A stretch of 12,333 bases of DNA from Anaerolineae bacterium (GTDB lineage: Bacteria; Chloroflexota; Anaerolineae; Aggregatilineales; Phototrophicaceae): assembly GCA_025454675.1 (NCBI GenBank), contig JALONZ010000014.1:1-12333 (forward strand), given 5' to 3'. Below the pieces are notes generated by a model. It had not been told where the DNA came from and did not search any database. It saw nothing but the letters and a program-made list of their open reading frames with translations. The position numbers and the translations under genes are program-made. Below, one piece after another: positions 1 to 7,716 of this stretch (its first letter is position 1; each line of letters opens with the position of its first letter).

Positions 1-755
1 AGCCGATTATCCTCATTCTTGCGTTTTTAGAGGCGGCAATTGGCATGATGCTCACAGCGATTCTTATCGGCTACCTGCCCACTATGTATAGCGCCTTTTC
101 TTCCCGTGAAAAATTTGTGACCAAACTGGAAATCCGCGCAGGTTCGCCACCATCACCTGTCGAGATGATTTTACGCCTCAATCGTGTGCAAGTGTTGAAT
201 GATGTTAGCGCCATGCAAAATTTTTGGTCAGAATGGGAAGATTGGTTTGCCCAACTGGAAGAAAATCACACCTCACTCGCCCCCCTCAATTTTTTCAGGT
301 CTCCAACACCTAATCGGTCTTGGGTGACAGCATCGGGTGTGGTTTTGGATGGGTTTGCACTCATGGTATCCTGTATAGATGAACCCTATTTTCGTGGGGT
401 GGGGGTGGCAATTCGGGCAGGATTTATTTCATTACGGAGTATCGCCGATTTTTTTCAGATGGACTATCCCAAAAATCCGCATCCTACTGACCCCATCAGC
501 ATAGACCGCTACGAATTTAATCTCGCCTATGATAAATTGGTCGAAGGCGGTATTAAAGTTTATGCTGACCGTGACCAATGCTGGCGCGATTTTTCGGGGT
601 GGCGGGTGAATTACGATTCTATTTTGCGTCAACTGGCAGAAATCACCTATGCGCCGTATGCCATGTGGGTGAGTGACCATTTCATCAACCCCGATGGCAC
701 AGATAAACAAGCCCTATTGCGGGTTATTCGTCAAAAAAGTGGACGGCGGTCATGA
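1..755 (+). CDS. Conserved membrane protein, 3' part (5' end outside window)
   Basis: The reading frame is open to the left edge. The first ATG, at 45, is not the start, because the codons before it (from position 3) encode a continuing hydrophobic helix (PIILILAFLEAAIGMMLTAI). What is visible is one or the end of one membrane helix, then YLPTMYSAFSSRE and a cytoplasmic-looking domain of about 210 residues. That domain has the blocks AGSPPS, NFFRSPTPNRSWVTA and CWRDFSGWRVNYD. I associate this arrangement, from memory, with a widespread family of uncharacterised bacterial membrane proteins, some of them labelled ion-channel-like because a pore-type N-terminus precedes the YLPTxYxAFxRRE segment. 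That N-terminus is not in the window, so a channel role cannot be judged here. The gene ends at TGA 753-755, just before a strong stem-loop. Coding status is confident; function is unknown. Confidence 0.8.
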   Translation, partial: PIILILAFLEAAIGMMLTAILIGYLPTMYSAFSSREKFVTKLEIRAGSPPSPVEMILRLNRVQVLNDVSAMQNFWSEWEDWFAQLEENHTSLAPLNFFRSPTPNRSWVTASGVVLDGFALMVSCIDEPYFRGVGVAIRAGFISLRSIADFFQMDYPKNPHPTDPISIDRYEFNLAYDKLVEGGIKVYADRDQCWRDFSGWRVNYDSILRQLAEITYAPYAMWVSDHFINPDGTDKQALLRVIRQKSGRRS

Positions 756-771
756 TGGGCGGGTTATGCAG

Positions 772-807
772 ATAGGTCAGGGCGCAACATATTGTGTCCT
801 GACCTAT
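772..807 (+). terminator. Stem-loop between convergent genes, probable terminator
   Basis: Ten perfectly paired bases (ATAGGTCAGG with CCTGACCTAT) are extended inward by GCGCAA/TTGTGT with two G-U pairs. This gives a 16-bp stem closing a CATA tetraloop. It is followed on the + strand by TTGTGTTT, a weak T-rich tail. It lies 17 bases after the stop of the membrane protein and 18 bases from the stop of the convergent glycosyltransferase, so it could serve both. On the - strand no T tract follows, so termination is better supported for the + gene. Confidence 0.7.
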
Positions 808-824
808 TTGTGTTTAATGCGTTG

Positions 825-2414
825 CTAAACCTTACGCGCCACCCGATAATGAATGGGAATCCCCAACATCAGGCGGGTTTGGGCTTCTAAGGCGGGCATA
901 ATGGTCATCACCACTGTGGTGAAGGGCATGATGATGAAACTGATGGCAGTCAAAATCCATTCACCAATTGTCCATGATTTTTGTGGGCGCATCCGCATAT
1001 CAATCACCCAGAACAAGATGCTCACGGCGATGATGATTTGAATGATAGCGTGCAACAATGCCATTTGAGTGCTGATGGCGGGGTTGTTTTGCAGATTCGG
1101 ATAAATGAGTAACGCCAATTGCACCCCCAAATTGGTGATAATCCAGCCCGTTGTAGACAGCGCATGATTATGAAATACCCGCCAAAAAATGGTCAGTTGG
1201 GGCAGGATGGGCATGGATTGATGTTTGCTGGATTGGTCTAAAATATAGCCCACATCTTCCGCGCCCCACATATGACGCACACTTTGGGCGTATTGACTGC
1301 GGACAGCCTCCATGAAGGTTTCGCCGACTGCCGCCGAATATCCAGAGAAGGGCAGATAAATGGGGGTTAAGCGCAAATTGCCCCCTTTTTTGAAATAGCA
1401 CTTGATATACATATGCCAATCTTCGGGGATGACATCTGTATCCCAATAACCCACCTCATGCGCCAAGCGAAAACTGAGCGAATAGGTCGAGAGGGGCATG
1501 GGGTGCCTGCCCGATAAGCCGGACAAATACCACGCAGTTGAATAAGCGTGGATGAAGGTGAAAAATGGATGCACCTTCGAGATGTTGTTATCATAGCGAA
1601 TGGGCGCTTGCCACATCTCATTATACCGATTTTGCGCGGGGGTGGTGGCAAAATGGCATGTGACCGCTTCTAAATAACGGGGGTGAATGAGCGAATCGGC
1701 ATCCATGATGGTGATGACCATGTTATCCATATCATAACCATGACCAATCACCAATGTGTTATAGGCTTCACGCGTCGCCCATGCTTCGTTGGATGATTTG
1801 CCCGCCACTTCACCCGGAATATCTTTTGGGTGAAAGGTGGTTATGATGTGCAAAAAGCGCGATTCAAACGCAATCATTAAAGATTCGGCTTTGGCAGATG
1901 CGCCTTGTTCGCGTTCTTCCATGCCCAATACCACGCACACATTGGTTTTTGCCAATGGTGATTCGGCAATGCGCGATAAGGTATCATGCAGTACCTGATA
2001 ATCTTCTTTGTAGTTGGGGATGACGAGGACATGCAACACATCCGACCATGCAAGGCTATCGGCACGGCGTAAATGTGCATATTTTGTCCGCCAATCTATA
2101 TTTTGGGCGCGTTTGATGCGAATGACACCACCCAACGCCAAAAATCCCGCCATGACAAAGCGACCCGCCATGTAAATGCCGACAATTGCGGATAAGGTAA
2201 AGACGAATACAGGCGAAAATATTGCGCCAACCACAACAATGAGGATAGCTGACCACGCCACCCAACCGGTAATACCATCTAAAATGAGACTGCGACTATG
2301 TTTGATTTGCCCTAAACCACGATGTTGAACTTGATTTTGTGGTTTATCCGATATTTCAAGCGGAAACGACTCTTCTAAGAGTGCTTCATAACTCAACAGG
2401 TCAAGATTACCCAT
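825..2414 (-). CDS. Membrane-anchored family 2 glycosyltransferase
   Basis: A processive-type GT2 enzyme of 529 residues that would transfer a sugar from a nucleotide donor on the cytoplasmic face of the membrane. Two N-terminal membrane helices (about residues 50-100) precede the GT-A domain, which opens with VLVIPNYKED. The metal-binding DAD is at 238-240 (MDADS), the catalytic-base region PEDW at 330-333, and QxxRH at 377-381, in the place of the QxxRW signature of cellulose/chitin/hyaluronan synthase-like enzymes. Three or four further helices follow to the C-terminus. The start at 2414 is chosen over the ATG at 2438 because GAGGG (2425-2421) sits six bases before it. No PilZ domain or polymer-export gene is visible, so acceptor and product are unknown. 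The upstream gene on the same strand is an FGGY kinase. The QxxRH variant of the last motif is worth noting. Confidence 0.88.
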   Translation of the reverse strand: MGNLDLLSYEALLEESFPLEISDKPQNQVQHRGLGQIKHSRSLILDGITGWVAWSAILIVVVGAIFSPVFVFTLSAIVGIYMAGRFVMAGFLALGGVIRIKRAQNIDWRTKYAHLRRADSLAWSDVLHVLVIPNYKEDYQVLHDTLSRIAESPLAKTNVCVVLGMEEREQGASAKAESLMIAFESRFLHIITTFHPKDIPGEVAGKSSNEAWATREAYNTLVIGHGYDMDNMVITIMDADSLIHPRYLEAVTCHFATTPAQNRYNEMWQAPIRYDNNISKVHPFFTFIHAYSTAWYLSGLSGRHPMPLSTYSLSFRLAHEVGYWDTDVIPEDWHMYIKCYFKKGGNLRLTPIYLPFSGYSAAVGETFMEAVRSQYAQSVRHMWGAEDVGYILDQSSKHQSMPILPQLTIFWRVFHNHALSTTGWIITNLGVQLALLIYPNLQNNPAISTQMALLHAIIQIIIAVSILFWVIDMRMRPQKSWTIGEWILTAISFIIMPFTTVVMTIMPALEAQTRLMLGIPIHYRVARKV

Positions 2415-2546
2415 GAATTTCCCTCGATAATGACACATTCAGATAAAAGTTTTTTGGCATGGAATGAAAAAAAATAATCAAATGCCCATTCAAGAATACA
2501 ATTTATCAAAGTATAAGTATATAGCCAGCCATTTACTTTTTTCGTG

Positions 2547-2574
2547 AATATATCTTACGGTGAAGCACCTTCAA
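2547..2574 (-). promoter_or_regulatory. Candidate promoter for the glycosyltransferase
   Basis: On the - strand, TTGAAG (2574-2569) and TATATT (2552-2547) are separated by 16 bases, close to sigma-70 consensus. Transcription would start near 2540 and leave a leader of about 125 bases. The gap 2415-2584 is AT-rich and no terminator for the upstream kinase is visible in it, so read-through from the kinase is also possible. Confidence 0.3.
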
Positions 2575-2584
2575 TAGCATACTC

Positions 2585-4126
2585 TCATTTGTGATAATTA
2601 CGCAAGTGGGTGTATAAAGGTTTTAATCGTCTGTACATATTTTGGTAAATGTTTATATACAAATTTTCATAAATATCCCGATTTTGCGGATTTGGGGTGA
2701 ATGTTTTTTCGATGCGCGTCATATTATTGACGGCTGTCATGAAATCGCTGTGCCATCCCAAACCAACTGCGCCATCTATCGCCGCGCCAAGCCCTGATGT
2801 TTCATAAGTATGTGGACGGCTGGCGGGCAGATTGAATATGTCGGCAGTGAGTTGCATGGCTTCATCACTTTGTGAGCCACCCCCAGAAATGCGTAATTCG
2901 GTGATTTTTATCCCGCTACGGCGCACGGTGCGTTCTGCCGCATCACGCAAGGCGAATGCCAAGCCTTCTAAGATGGCGCGATAAATATGCGCCCGCGTAT
3001 GCACATCGCTGAAGCCGATAATTGCCCCGCGTGCTTCTGGACCGGGATAACGGACACCGGGTGTCCAATAGGGTTGTAAAATCAGTCCATCACTCCCCGC
3101 AGGCACTTGACGCACCAGCTCATCAAATAACACTTCTGGCGCGATGCCCCGTTCATCTGCCACCCGTTGTTCGTGTTGACCAAATTGATTTTTGAACCAG
3201 CTAACCATCCAATAACCCCTAAAAATTTGGACTTCTAGGCTATAGCGATTGGGTACGGCGGATGGATAAGGCGGGATGAGGGGGATGACCTCCACATATT
3301 TTTCGTGAGTGGTGTTGATGGTGGCGGTTGTGCCATAACTGAGGCAACCGATATGCGGGTCTAATGCGCCAGAACCAATAATTTCACAGGCTTTATCCGC
3401 CGCCGCCGAGATGAGTGGTAGCCCTTGCGGGATGCCTGTCATTTCGCTGGCTTGGGCGCTAATTTGCCCGATGGTTTGGGCGGGTGGGATGAGGTCATAC
3501 AGTTGGTCGCGCTCGGCGGGCATGACTTGCCATTTCCAATCGTTATCATCTGCCCAGACCTGTTTTTTATAATCGAAGGGTAAATAAGCAACTTGGGCGG
3601 CGGTGCTATCGGCAAACCTGCCACACAGTTTATAAATCAGATAACCCGAAAGAAGCAATATTTTGTGCGTTTTTTTCCAAATATCAGGCTGATAAGTTTT
3701 AATCCAATTGACTTCAGCTTCGGCTTGGACATGGGCGACTGTGCCTGTGGCGCGGGCAAGTTTGAATAAAAATCCCCATTTGCCCCCAATCGGCTTTAAG
3801 CCTTCTGTGCGCCGTTGGTCTAACCAACTGATGGCAGGGCGCAACGGTTCACCGTGTTCATCTACCACGACCACCGTCCCGCGTTGGGATGTGAGGGCAA
3901 CGGCGGCGATGCGACCTTTTTCAATTTTATCCCACAACAACCGACAAGCCCCACCAATTGCATCCCAAAATACATGAACATGCTGTTCTGCCCAACCGGG
4001 TTTATCGGAAAAATAGGGTTGGATGTGAATTTGGGTTTTGGCAATCAATTCACCGCGCCCGTCAAATGCCAATGCGCGAACACTTTGTGTACCGACATCA
4101 ATGGTTAAAATCAGGTCTTTGCTCAT
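2585..4126 (-). CDS. FGGY-family carbohydrate kinase
   Basis: ATP-dependent phosphorylation of a sugar or polyol, in the ASKHA fold of xylulokinase, glycerol kinase and relatives. The 513 residues fit the family's usual length. The N-terminal phosphate-binding segment is TIDVGTQSVRALAFD with D10. The substrate-side motif SWLDQRR carries D103, in the place of WxDxR in xylulokinase. The likely catalytic base is D244 in SAAADKACE, followed by the SYGTTATINT phosphate motif. The adenosine motif ISGGGSQSDE (G415-417) matches the second FGGY signature. WLDQRR instead of the xylulokinase or glycerol kinase forms leaves the substrate undetermined; xylulose, another ketose or a polyol are all possible. 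The ATG at 4126 has only a weak Shine-Dalgarno (GGAAAA). The gene is divergent from the binding-protein cassette and upstream of the glycosyltransferase. No sugar transporter or isomerase is nearby to suggest the substrate. Confidence 0.9.
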   Translation of the reverse strand: MSKDLILTIDVGTQSVRALAFDGRGELIAKTQIHIQPYFSDKPGWAEQHVHVFWDAIGGACRLLWDKIEKGRIAAVALTSQRGTVVVVDEHGEPLRPAISWLDQRRTEGLKPIGGKWGFLFKLARATGTVAHVQAEAEVNWIKTYQPDIWKKTHKILLLSGYLIYKLCGRFADSTAAQVAYLPFDYKKQVWADDNDWKWQVMPAERDQLYDLIPPAQTIGQISAQASEMTGIPQGLPLISAAADKACEIIGSGALDPHIGCLSYGTTATINTTHEKYVEVIPLIPPYPSAVPNRYSLEVQIFRGYWMVSWFKNQFGQHEQRVADERGIAPEVLFDELVRQVPAGSDGLILQPYWTPGVRYPGPEARGAIIGFSDVHTRAHIYRAILEGLAFALRDAAERTVRRSGIKITELRISGGGSQSDEAMQLTADIFNLPASRPHTYETSGLGAAIDGAVGLGWHSDFMTAVNNMTRIEKTFTPNPQNRDIYENLYINIYQNMYRRLKPLYTHLRNYHK

Positions 4127-4151
4127 GATATATTTTCCGTTGGTTAAGGTT

Positions 4152-4181
4152 TTCGCAAAAACGTGCGACTCTCATTATAAT
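4152..4181 (+). promoter_or_regulatory. Candidate promoter for the binding protein-kinase-regulator cassette
   Basis: TTCGCA (4152-4157) and a perfect TATAAT (4176-4181) are spaced by 18 bases, placing the start near 4188. A small inverted repeat, CAACC (4201-4205) with GGTTG (4210-4214), lies in the short leader just before the ATG at 4222. Its role, if any, is unknown. Confidence 0.45.
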
Positions 4182-4203
4182 AGGGGATGTAAATCAGATG
4201 CAA
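4174..4203 (-). promoter_or_regulatory. Candidate promoter for the FGGY kinase
   Basis: On the - strand, TTGCAT (4203-4198) is followed after 18 bases by TATAAT (4179-4174). The -10 is perfect and the -35 matches at three of six positions. It shares the sequence ATTATAAT with the opposing promoter, so the two -10 boxes overlap. The leader would contain a small GTTTT/AAAAC inverted repeat at 4148-4161. Confidence 0.4.
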
Positions 4204-4221
4204 CCAACAGGTTGATATGCG

Positions 4222-5310
4222 ATGCCAATCAAAATAAATATCAAAAACCTAATGAAATTGGGTATTATGCTGATTGTGGTGGGATGTACCTCACAATCCG
4301 CATCCCTGCTAACCCCTACGCCAACCCCCAAGCGCGAATTGGCGATTTATAATTGGGGGACGTATATCGCCCCGCAACTACTCACCGACTTTGAAACCGC
4401 GTATGGGGTGACGATTCGCTATGAAGAATTTGATAGTGATGATGCGTTACTAGACGATTTGCGTGCTGGCTCTACACATGATATTGTCGTCCCATCGGAT
4501 ACACTCATGCCACTTATGCGGAGCAAGGGGTTATTGGCGCGGTTGAATCATGATAATATCCCCAATTTAGCCAATCTTGCCCCAGAATTTGCCAACCCCA
4601 GTTATGACCCACAAAATCGGTATAGTGTGCCATATCAATGGGGGACAATTGGCATTGGGTATCATATTGGGCGAACAGGACGTGAATTGACCAGTTGGCG
4701 CGATTTATTCGACCCTGCTTTCGCGGGGCGTGTGGGCATATTGGATGATTATAATTTGGCACTCGGCGCAATTTTGATGCTGTTGGGATATTCGCCGAAT
4801 AGCCTGAATGTGGTGCAATTAGAAGAGGCAGGCGCATTTTTGATGAGCCACTTGAATCAGCTATTGATTATTGGGGATACTGCTCAGGATTATTTAGCCA
4901 GTGGTGAATTGGATATTGTGGTCGAATTTAATGGGGATATTGCCCAATTGATGCGCGATGACCCCGATATTCGCTTCATTATCCCCGAAGAAGGGGGATA
5001 TATTTGGGTGGATGTGTTGGCAATTCCTGCCAATTCGCCCAACAAAGACCTTGCCGAATTATTCATCAATTTTATGTTAGACCCGCAAAATGGTGCAACG
5101 CTGTCTAATGAAATCCGTTATGGGTCGCCAAACCTTGCATCACGCCCATTCTTGAATCCAGATGATTTAATTGACCCTGTGATTTACCCGTCAGAAGATG
5201 TGCAAAGACGATTATTTTATCAAGCCTATATTGATGCCCAGACGAATGCACTATACGCCGATATTTGGGAACAATTTCGCCAGATGAGCCACGAATCTTT
5301 GAGTGATTGA
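4222..5310 (+). CDS. PotD/PotF-type polyamine-binding lipoprotein
   Basis: Extracytoplasmic solute-binding protein of 362 residues in the spermidine/putrescine family. Residues 1-21 form a lipoprotein signal peptide ending in the lipobox VVGC. C22 would be lipidated and is followed by a short TPTPTP linker. Landmarks shared with E. coli PotD/PotF are YNWGTYI (43-49), AGSTHDIVVPSD, YSVPYQWGTIGIGY, LDDYNLALG (174-182), EFNGD (235-239), GYIWVDVLAIPAN with W262 and D264, and YGSPN. Compared from memory with the PotD pocket, the D/W pair of IWVD is kept. The Glu of NWTEY is Thr here (T47), the Glu three residues after the pocket Asp is Leu (L179), and a pocket Trp appears as Phe (F236). The ligand may therefore differ from spermidine. 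No permease or ATPase gene is adjacent; instead a histidine kinase gene follows directly. AGG at 4209-4211 is a weak ribosome site for the ATG at 4222. Confidence 0.92.
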   Translation: MPIKINIKNLMKLGIMLIVVGCTSQSASLLTPTPTPKRELAIYNWGTYIAPQLLTDFETAYGVTIRYEEFDSDDALLDDLRAGSTHDIVVPSDTLMPLMRSKGLLARLNHDNIPNLANLAPEFANPSYDPQNRYSVPYQWGTIGIGYHIGRTGRELTSWRDLFDPAFAGRVGILDDYNLALGAILMLLGYSPNSLNVVQLEEAGAFLMSHLNQLLIIGDTAQDYLASGELDIVVEFNGDIAQLMRDDPDIRFIIPEEGGYIWVDVLAIPANSPNKDLAELFINFMLDPQNGATLSNEIRYGSPNLASRPFLNPDDLIDPVIYPSEDVQRRLFYQAYIDAQTNALYADIWEQFRQMSHESLSD

Positions 5311-5311
5311 G

Positions 5312-7225
5312 ATGAATACATTACCAAAAAGACGTAAATTAGGTACGATTCGCTTTTTCTTATTATTGGGGTTCGCGGTGATATTAGGGTTATCGTTGCT
5401 GATTGCCGTGATTGGGTATATGAGCCTAACCAATTTGCAAAATAGCATTCAAGTGGCGCTGAATGAAGCGGTTGCCATCCGTGATTATAGCTTGCAAATT
5501 GAAAATGATTTTTTGAGCGCCCGCCAATATGAATCGAATTTTTTGGATAATTGGCGCTTGTTGGGGTTTGATGAAGCCGAAAATCGGTTTATGATGCCGT
5601 ATACCACCGCCATTGAATCGGCACAAACCCAACTTGATGAATTAATCAGCCTCATTGACCGTGTGAATACCCCACAACTGAGGCGGGTTCGGTCTGAGGT
5701 GGATGCGCTTGCGCCATTACTAGAGACCTATGCTGATACATTCAATGATACTCGCCAAGCTGTGCAACAACGGAGCGAATCGGGCGGGACGGAGCAAACC
5801 CTTCAGCGCCATTGGGAAGCCATGCGCGAGTATGTTGAAGATTTGAGCAACCGCGAATTATTTGAACTGCTGATGCTGATTAAAGTAAATGAGCAAGCCT
5901 ATTTTAATACACGCCAACAGTCCTTTTTGGATAATATTCGCATTTTGGCGCTACAATTTGTTCGTCTTGCGCCTAATTTTTTCAATGCCCCGATGACCAG
6001 CGAATTTTTACCCGATACCGAAACGGTACTCAATCGGTTGACTGAATATCAAGCGACACTGAATGAATTGGTTGTGCTAGACCAAGACATCCTAGCCAAT
6101 AGCGAATTGGGGCGCGATGTGGCATCGAACATCAATATTTATACCAATCAATTGAATGTGGTGGCGCAAAACACCCTGATACAAAGCAAAATAGACCAAC
6201 AACAAATTAGCAACCAAAGCACAATTGCGCTGGTGGGTACGGCAACCATTTCGTTCATCGTGGGGTTGTTGATTGCGGTTGCGTTGTTACGGCGCATCCT
6301 CATCCCACTCAATCGGTTACGGGTGGCGGCGCAACGCATTGACGGGGGCAATTTGGATAATCCGCCTGTGGTTGTGCCGAATCAAGATGAATTTGCCACG
6401 CTTGCCGATGTGTTTAATCAGATGACGGGGCGTTTGCGCGTGTTTGTTAGCGACCTCGAAAATTTGGTGGAAGCCCGCACACATGATTTATCACTTGCCA
6501 AAGCCGAAGCGGAACGCGCCAATAAAATAAAATCACAATTTTTGGCGAATATGAGTCATGAACTCCGCACACCGCTCAATGCCATCCTCAATTTTACGCA
6601 ATTTGTATCGAATGGCATGTTTGGCGAGGTGAACGCCAAGCAAGTCGAAATGCTCGAAATTGTGGTGAATAATGGTCGGCATTTGTTGGCACTCATCAAT
6701 GATATTTTGGATATTTCTAAAATTGAATCGGGCGCATTGGAATTGTTCATCGAGGAAAATATTAATATTGTCCCCGAAATTGAAGAGGCGATTCGGTCTG
6801 GTGAAGCGACTATCCGAGAACGCGATGTGGAGGTGGAAATCATCCGCCAATTTGACCCCAATTTGCCCCGTATCACAGGCGATAGGCGCAGAATTCGCCA
6901 AGTGATGCTGAACCTGATTACGAATGCGTGCAAATTCACCGAAGAGGGGAGCATCACTATCATCGCCAAGCCAGATGATTTGCATCATGTTTTGCTCATT
7001 GTGAAAGATACAGGTATGGGTATTCCAGAATCGGATTTTGGCAAAATATTTGAAAATTTCCGCCAAGCCGATGCAGGCAAAAAACATGGTGGTGGCACAG
7101 GCTTGGGCTTGCCCATTTCACGTAAATTGGTAGAAGCACATGGGGGCAAAATTTGGTTGGAGAGTGTTGTGGGAGAGGGTACAACTTTTTATGTGCGCCT
7201 GCCTGTAATGGCGCTTGGTACGTGA
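5312..7225 (+). CDS. Membrane sensor histidine kinase with helical extracytoplasmic domain and HAMP
   Basis: Numbered from the GTG at 5303. Membrane helix 1 is at about 18-40. An extracytoplasmic region of about 265 residues follows, then helix 2 (about 306-329), HAMP (330-383), a coiled coil, HisKA with the phospho-accepting H419 in SHELRTPLNA, and HATPase with N541 (NLITNACKF), D569 (DTGMGIP) and GGGTGLGL near 596. It lacks PAS and receiver domains. The sensor region looks all-helical, with ARQYESNFL and NEQAYFNTRQQSFLDN spaced like the two arms of helical bimodular (HBM) sensors; that assignment is by eye. The ATG at 5312 begins one base after the lipoprotein's stop. The GTG at 5303 would overlap it by eight bases. 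Neither has a clear Shine-Dalgarno, so translation is probably coupled to the lipoprotein. The tight link suggests the lipoprotein presents ligand to this kinase. Confidence 0.93.
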   Translation: MNTLPKRRKLGTIRFFLLLGFAVILGLSLLIAVIGYMSLTNLQNSIQVALNEAVAIRDYSLQIENDFLSARQYESNFLDNWRLLGFDEAENRFMMPYTTAIESAQTQLDELISLIDRVNTPQLRRVRSEVDALAPLLETYADTFNDTRQAVQQRSESGGTEQTLQRHWEAMREYVEDLSNRELFELLMLIKVNEQAYFNTRQQSFLDNIRILALQFVRLAPNFFNAPMTSEFLPDTETVLNRLTEYQATLNELVVLDQDILANSELGRDVASNINIYTNQLNVVAQNTLIQSKIDQQQISNQSTIALVGTATISFIVGLLIAVALLRRILIPLNRLRVAAQRIDGGNLDNPPVVVPNQDEFATLADVFNQMTGRLRVFVSDLENLVEARTHDLSLAKAEAERANKIKSQFLANMSHELRTPLNAILNFTQFVSNGMFGEVNAKQVEMLEIVVNNGRHLLALINDILDISKIESGALELFIEENINIVPEIEEAIRSGEATIRERDVEVEIIRQFDPNLPRITGDRRRIRQVMLNLITNACKFTEEGSITIIAKPDDLHHVLLIVKDTGMGIPESDFGKIFENFRQADAGKKHGGGTGLGLPISRKLVEAHGGKIWLESVVGEGTTFYVRLPVMALGT

Positions 7226-7314
7226 GTTATGAAAAATTCCGTAATTTTTGTTGTTCATTTTGATGAGATGTGCTTACATTAAAATAATGGTGTGTGGATG
7301 AAGGGATTCTAATC

Positions 7315-7716
7315 ATGTTACTGACAGGCAAGCGCGTTTATGTGATAGAAGACGAAAAATATAATTATATTGTGTTCAAAGTGCTATTAGAAGAACATGG
7401 TGCGGATGTTGTTTTTGGGGGATGGAGCAAAAACACGCTTCGGCGCATTAAGGAACACCCGCCCGATATTATTCTGCTCGATTTAATGTTCCCCAATGGG
7501 GTGAGTGGCTTCGATATTTTTACAGAATTACGCCAAGAGGAAGCCTTACAAACCGTGCCGATTATCGCGGTCTCGGCTTCAAATGCGTCTACCTCGATGG
7601 TCAAAGCCAGACAGATGGGCTTTGCAGGCTACATCAGCAAGCCCATCAATTTTCAATTATTCCCCAATCAAATCCTGACCGTGTTGAATGGCGAAACGGT
7701 TTGGTATGCCGATTAA
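7315..7716 (+). CDS. Single-domain (CheY-like) response regulator
   Basis: A stand-alone receiver domain of 133 residues. Features are the acidic pocket IEDE near the N-terminus, the phospho-acceptor D56 in IILLDLMFP, the switch Ser in AVSAS, and K109 in ISKP. No DNA-binding or enzymatic output domain follows, so it would act by protein contact or as a phosphorelay intermediate. The ATG at 7315 is preferred over an in-frame GTG at 7294 because AAGGG (7301-7305) is nine bases upstream of it. It follows the histidine kinase gene by 89 bases and is presumably its partner, since the kinase has no receiver of its own. Its TAA stop shares bases with the stop of the convergent P450. Confidence 0.93.
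   Translation: MLLTGKRVYVIEDEKYNYIVFKVLLEEHGADVVFGGWSKNTLRRIKEHPPDIILLDLMFPNGVSGFDIFTELRQEEALQTVPIIAVSASNASTSMVKARQMGFAGYISKPINFQLFPNQILTVLNGETVWYAD

Noticed and set aside
1168..1651. Open frames overlapping the glycosyltransferase on the same strand
   Set aside because: They are frame-shifted shadows of the GT2 catalytic region and lack ribosome sites; the main frame carries all the motifs.
4138..4161. Riboswitch in the leader of the FGGY kinase
   Set aside because: The leader is only about 40 bases with one small hairpin, too short for any known aptamer.
6533..7087. Long open frame (184 codons) antisense to the histidine kinase
   Set aside because: It lies wholly opposite the HisKA/HATPase coding region, whose motifs are intact. 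The antisense product has no recognisable domain and no ribosome site, so it is a by-product of codon use in the real gene.
7232..7249. AAAAATT/AATTTTT inverted repeat after the histidine kinase as a terminator
   Set aside because: The stem is A-T only and would be too weak. It lies between two genes that most likely belong to one transcript.
7251..7280. Possible separate promoter for the response regulator (TTGTTC-18-TACATT)
   Set aside because: Both boxes match consensus poorly, and AT-rich gaps produce such hits by chance. The gene is more simply read from the cassette promoter.
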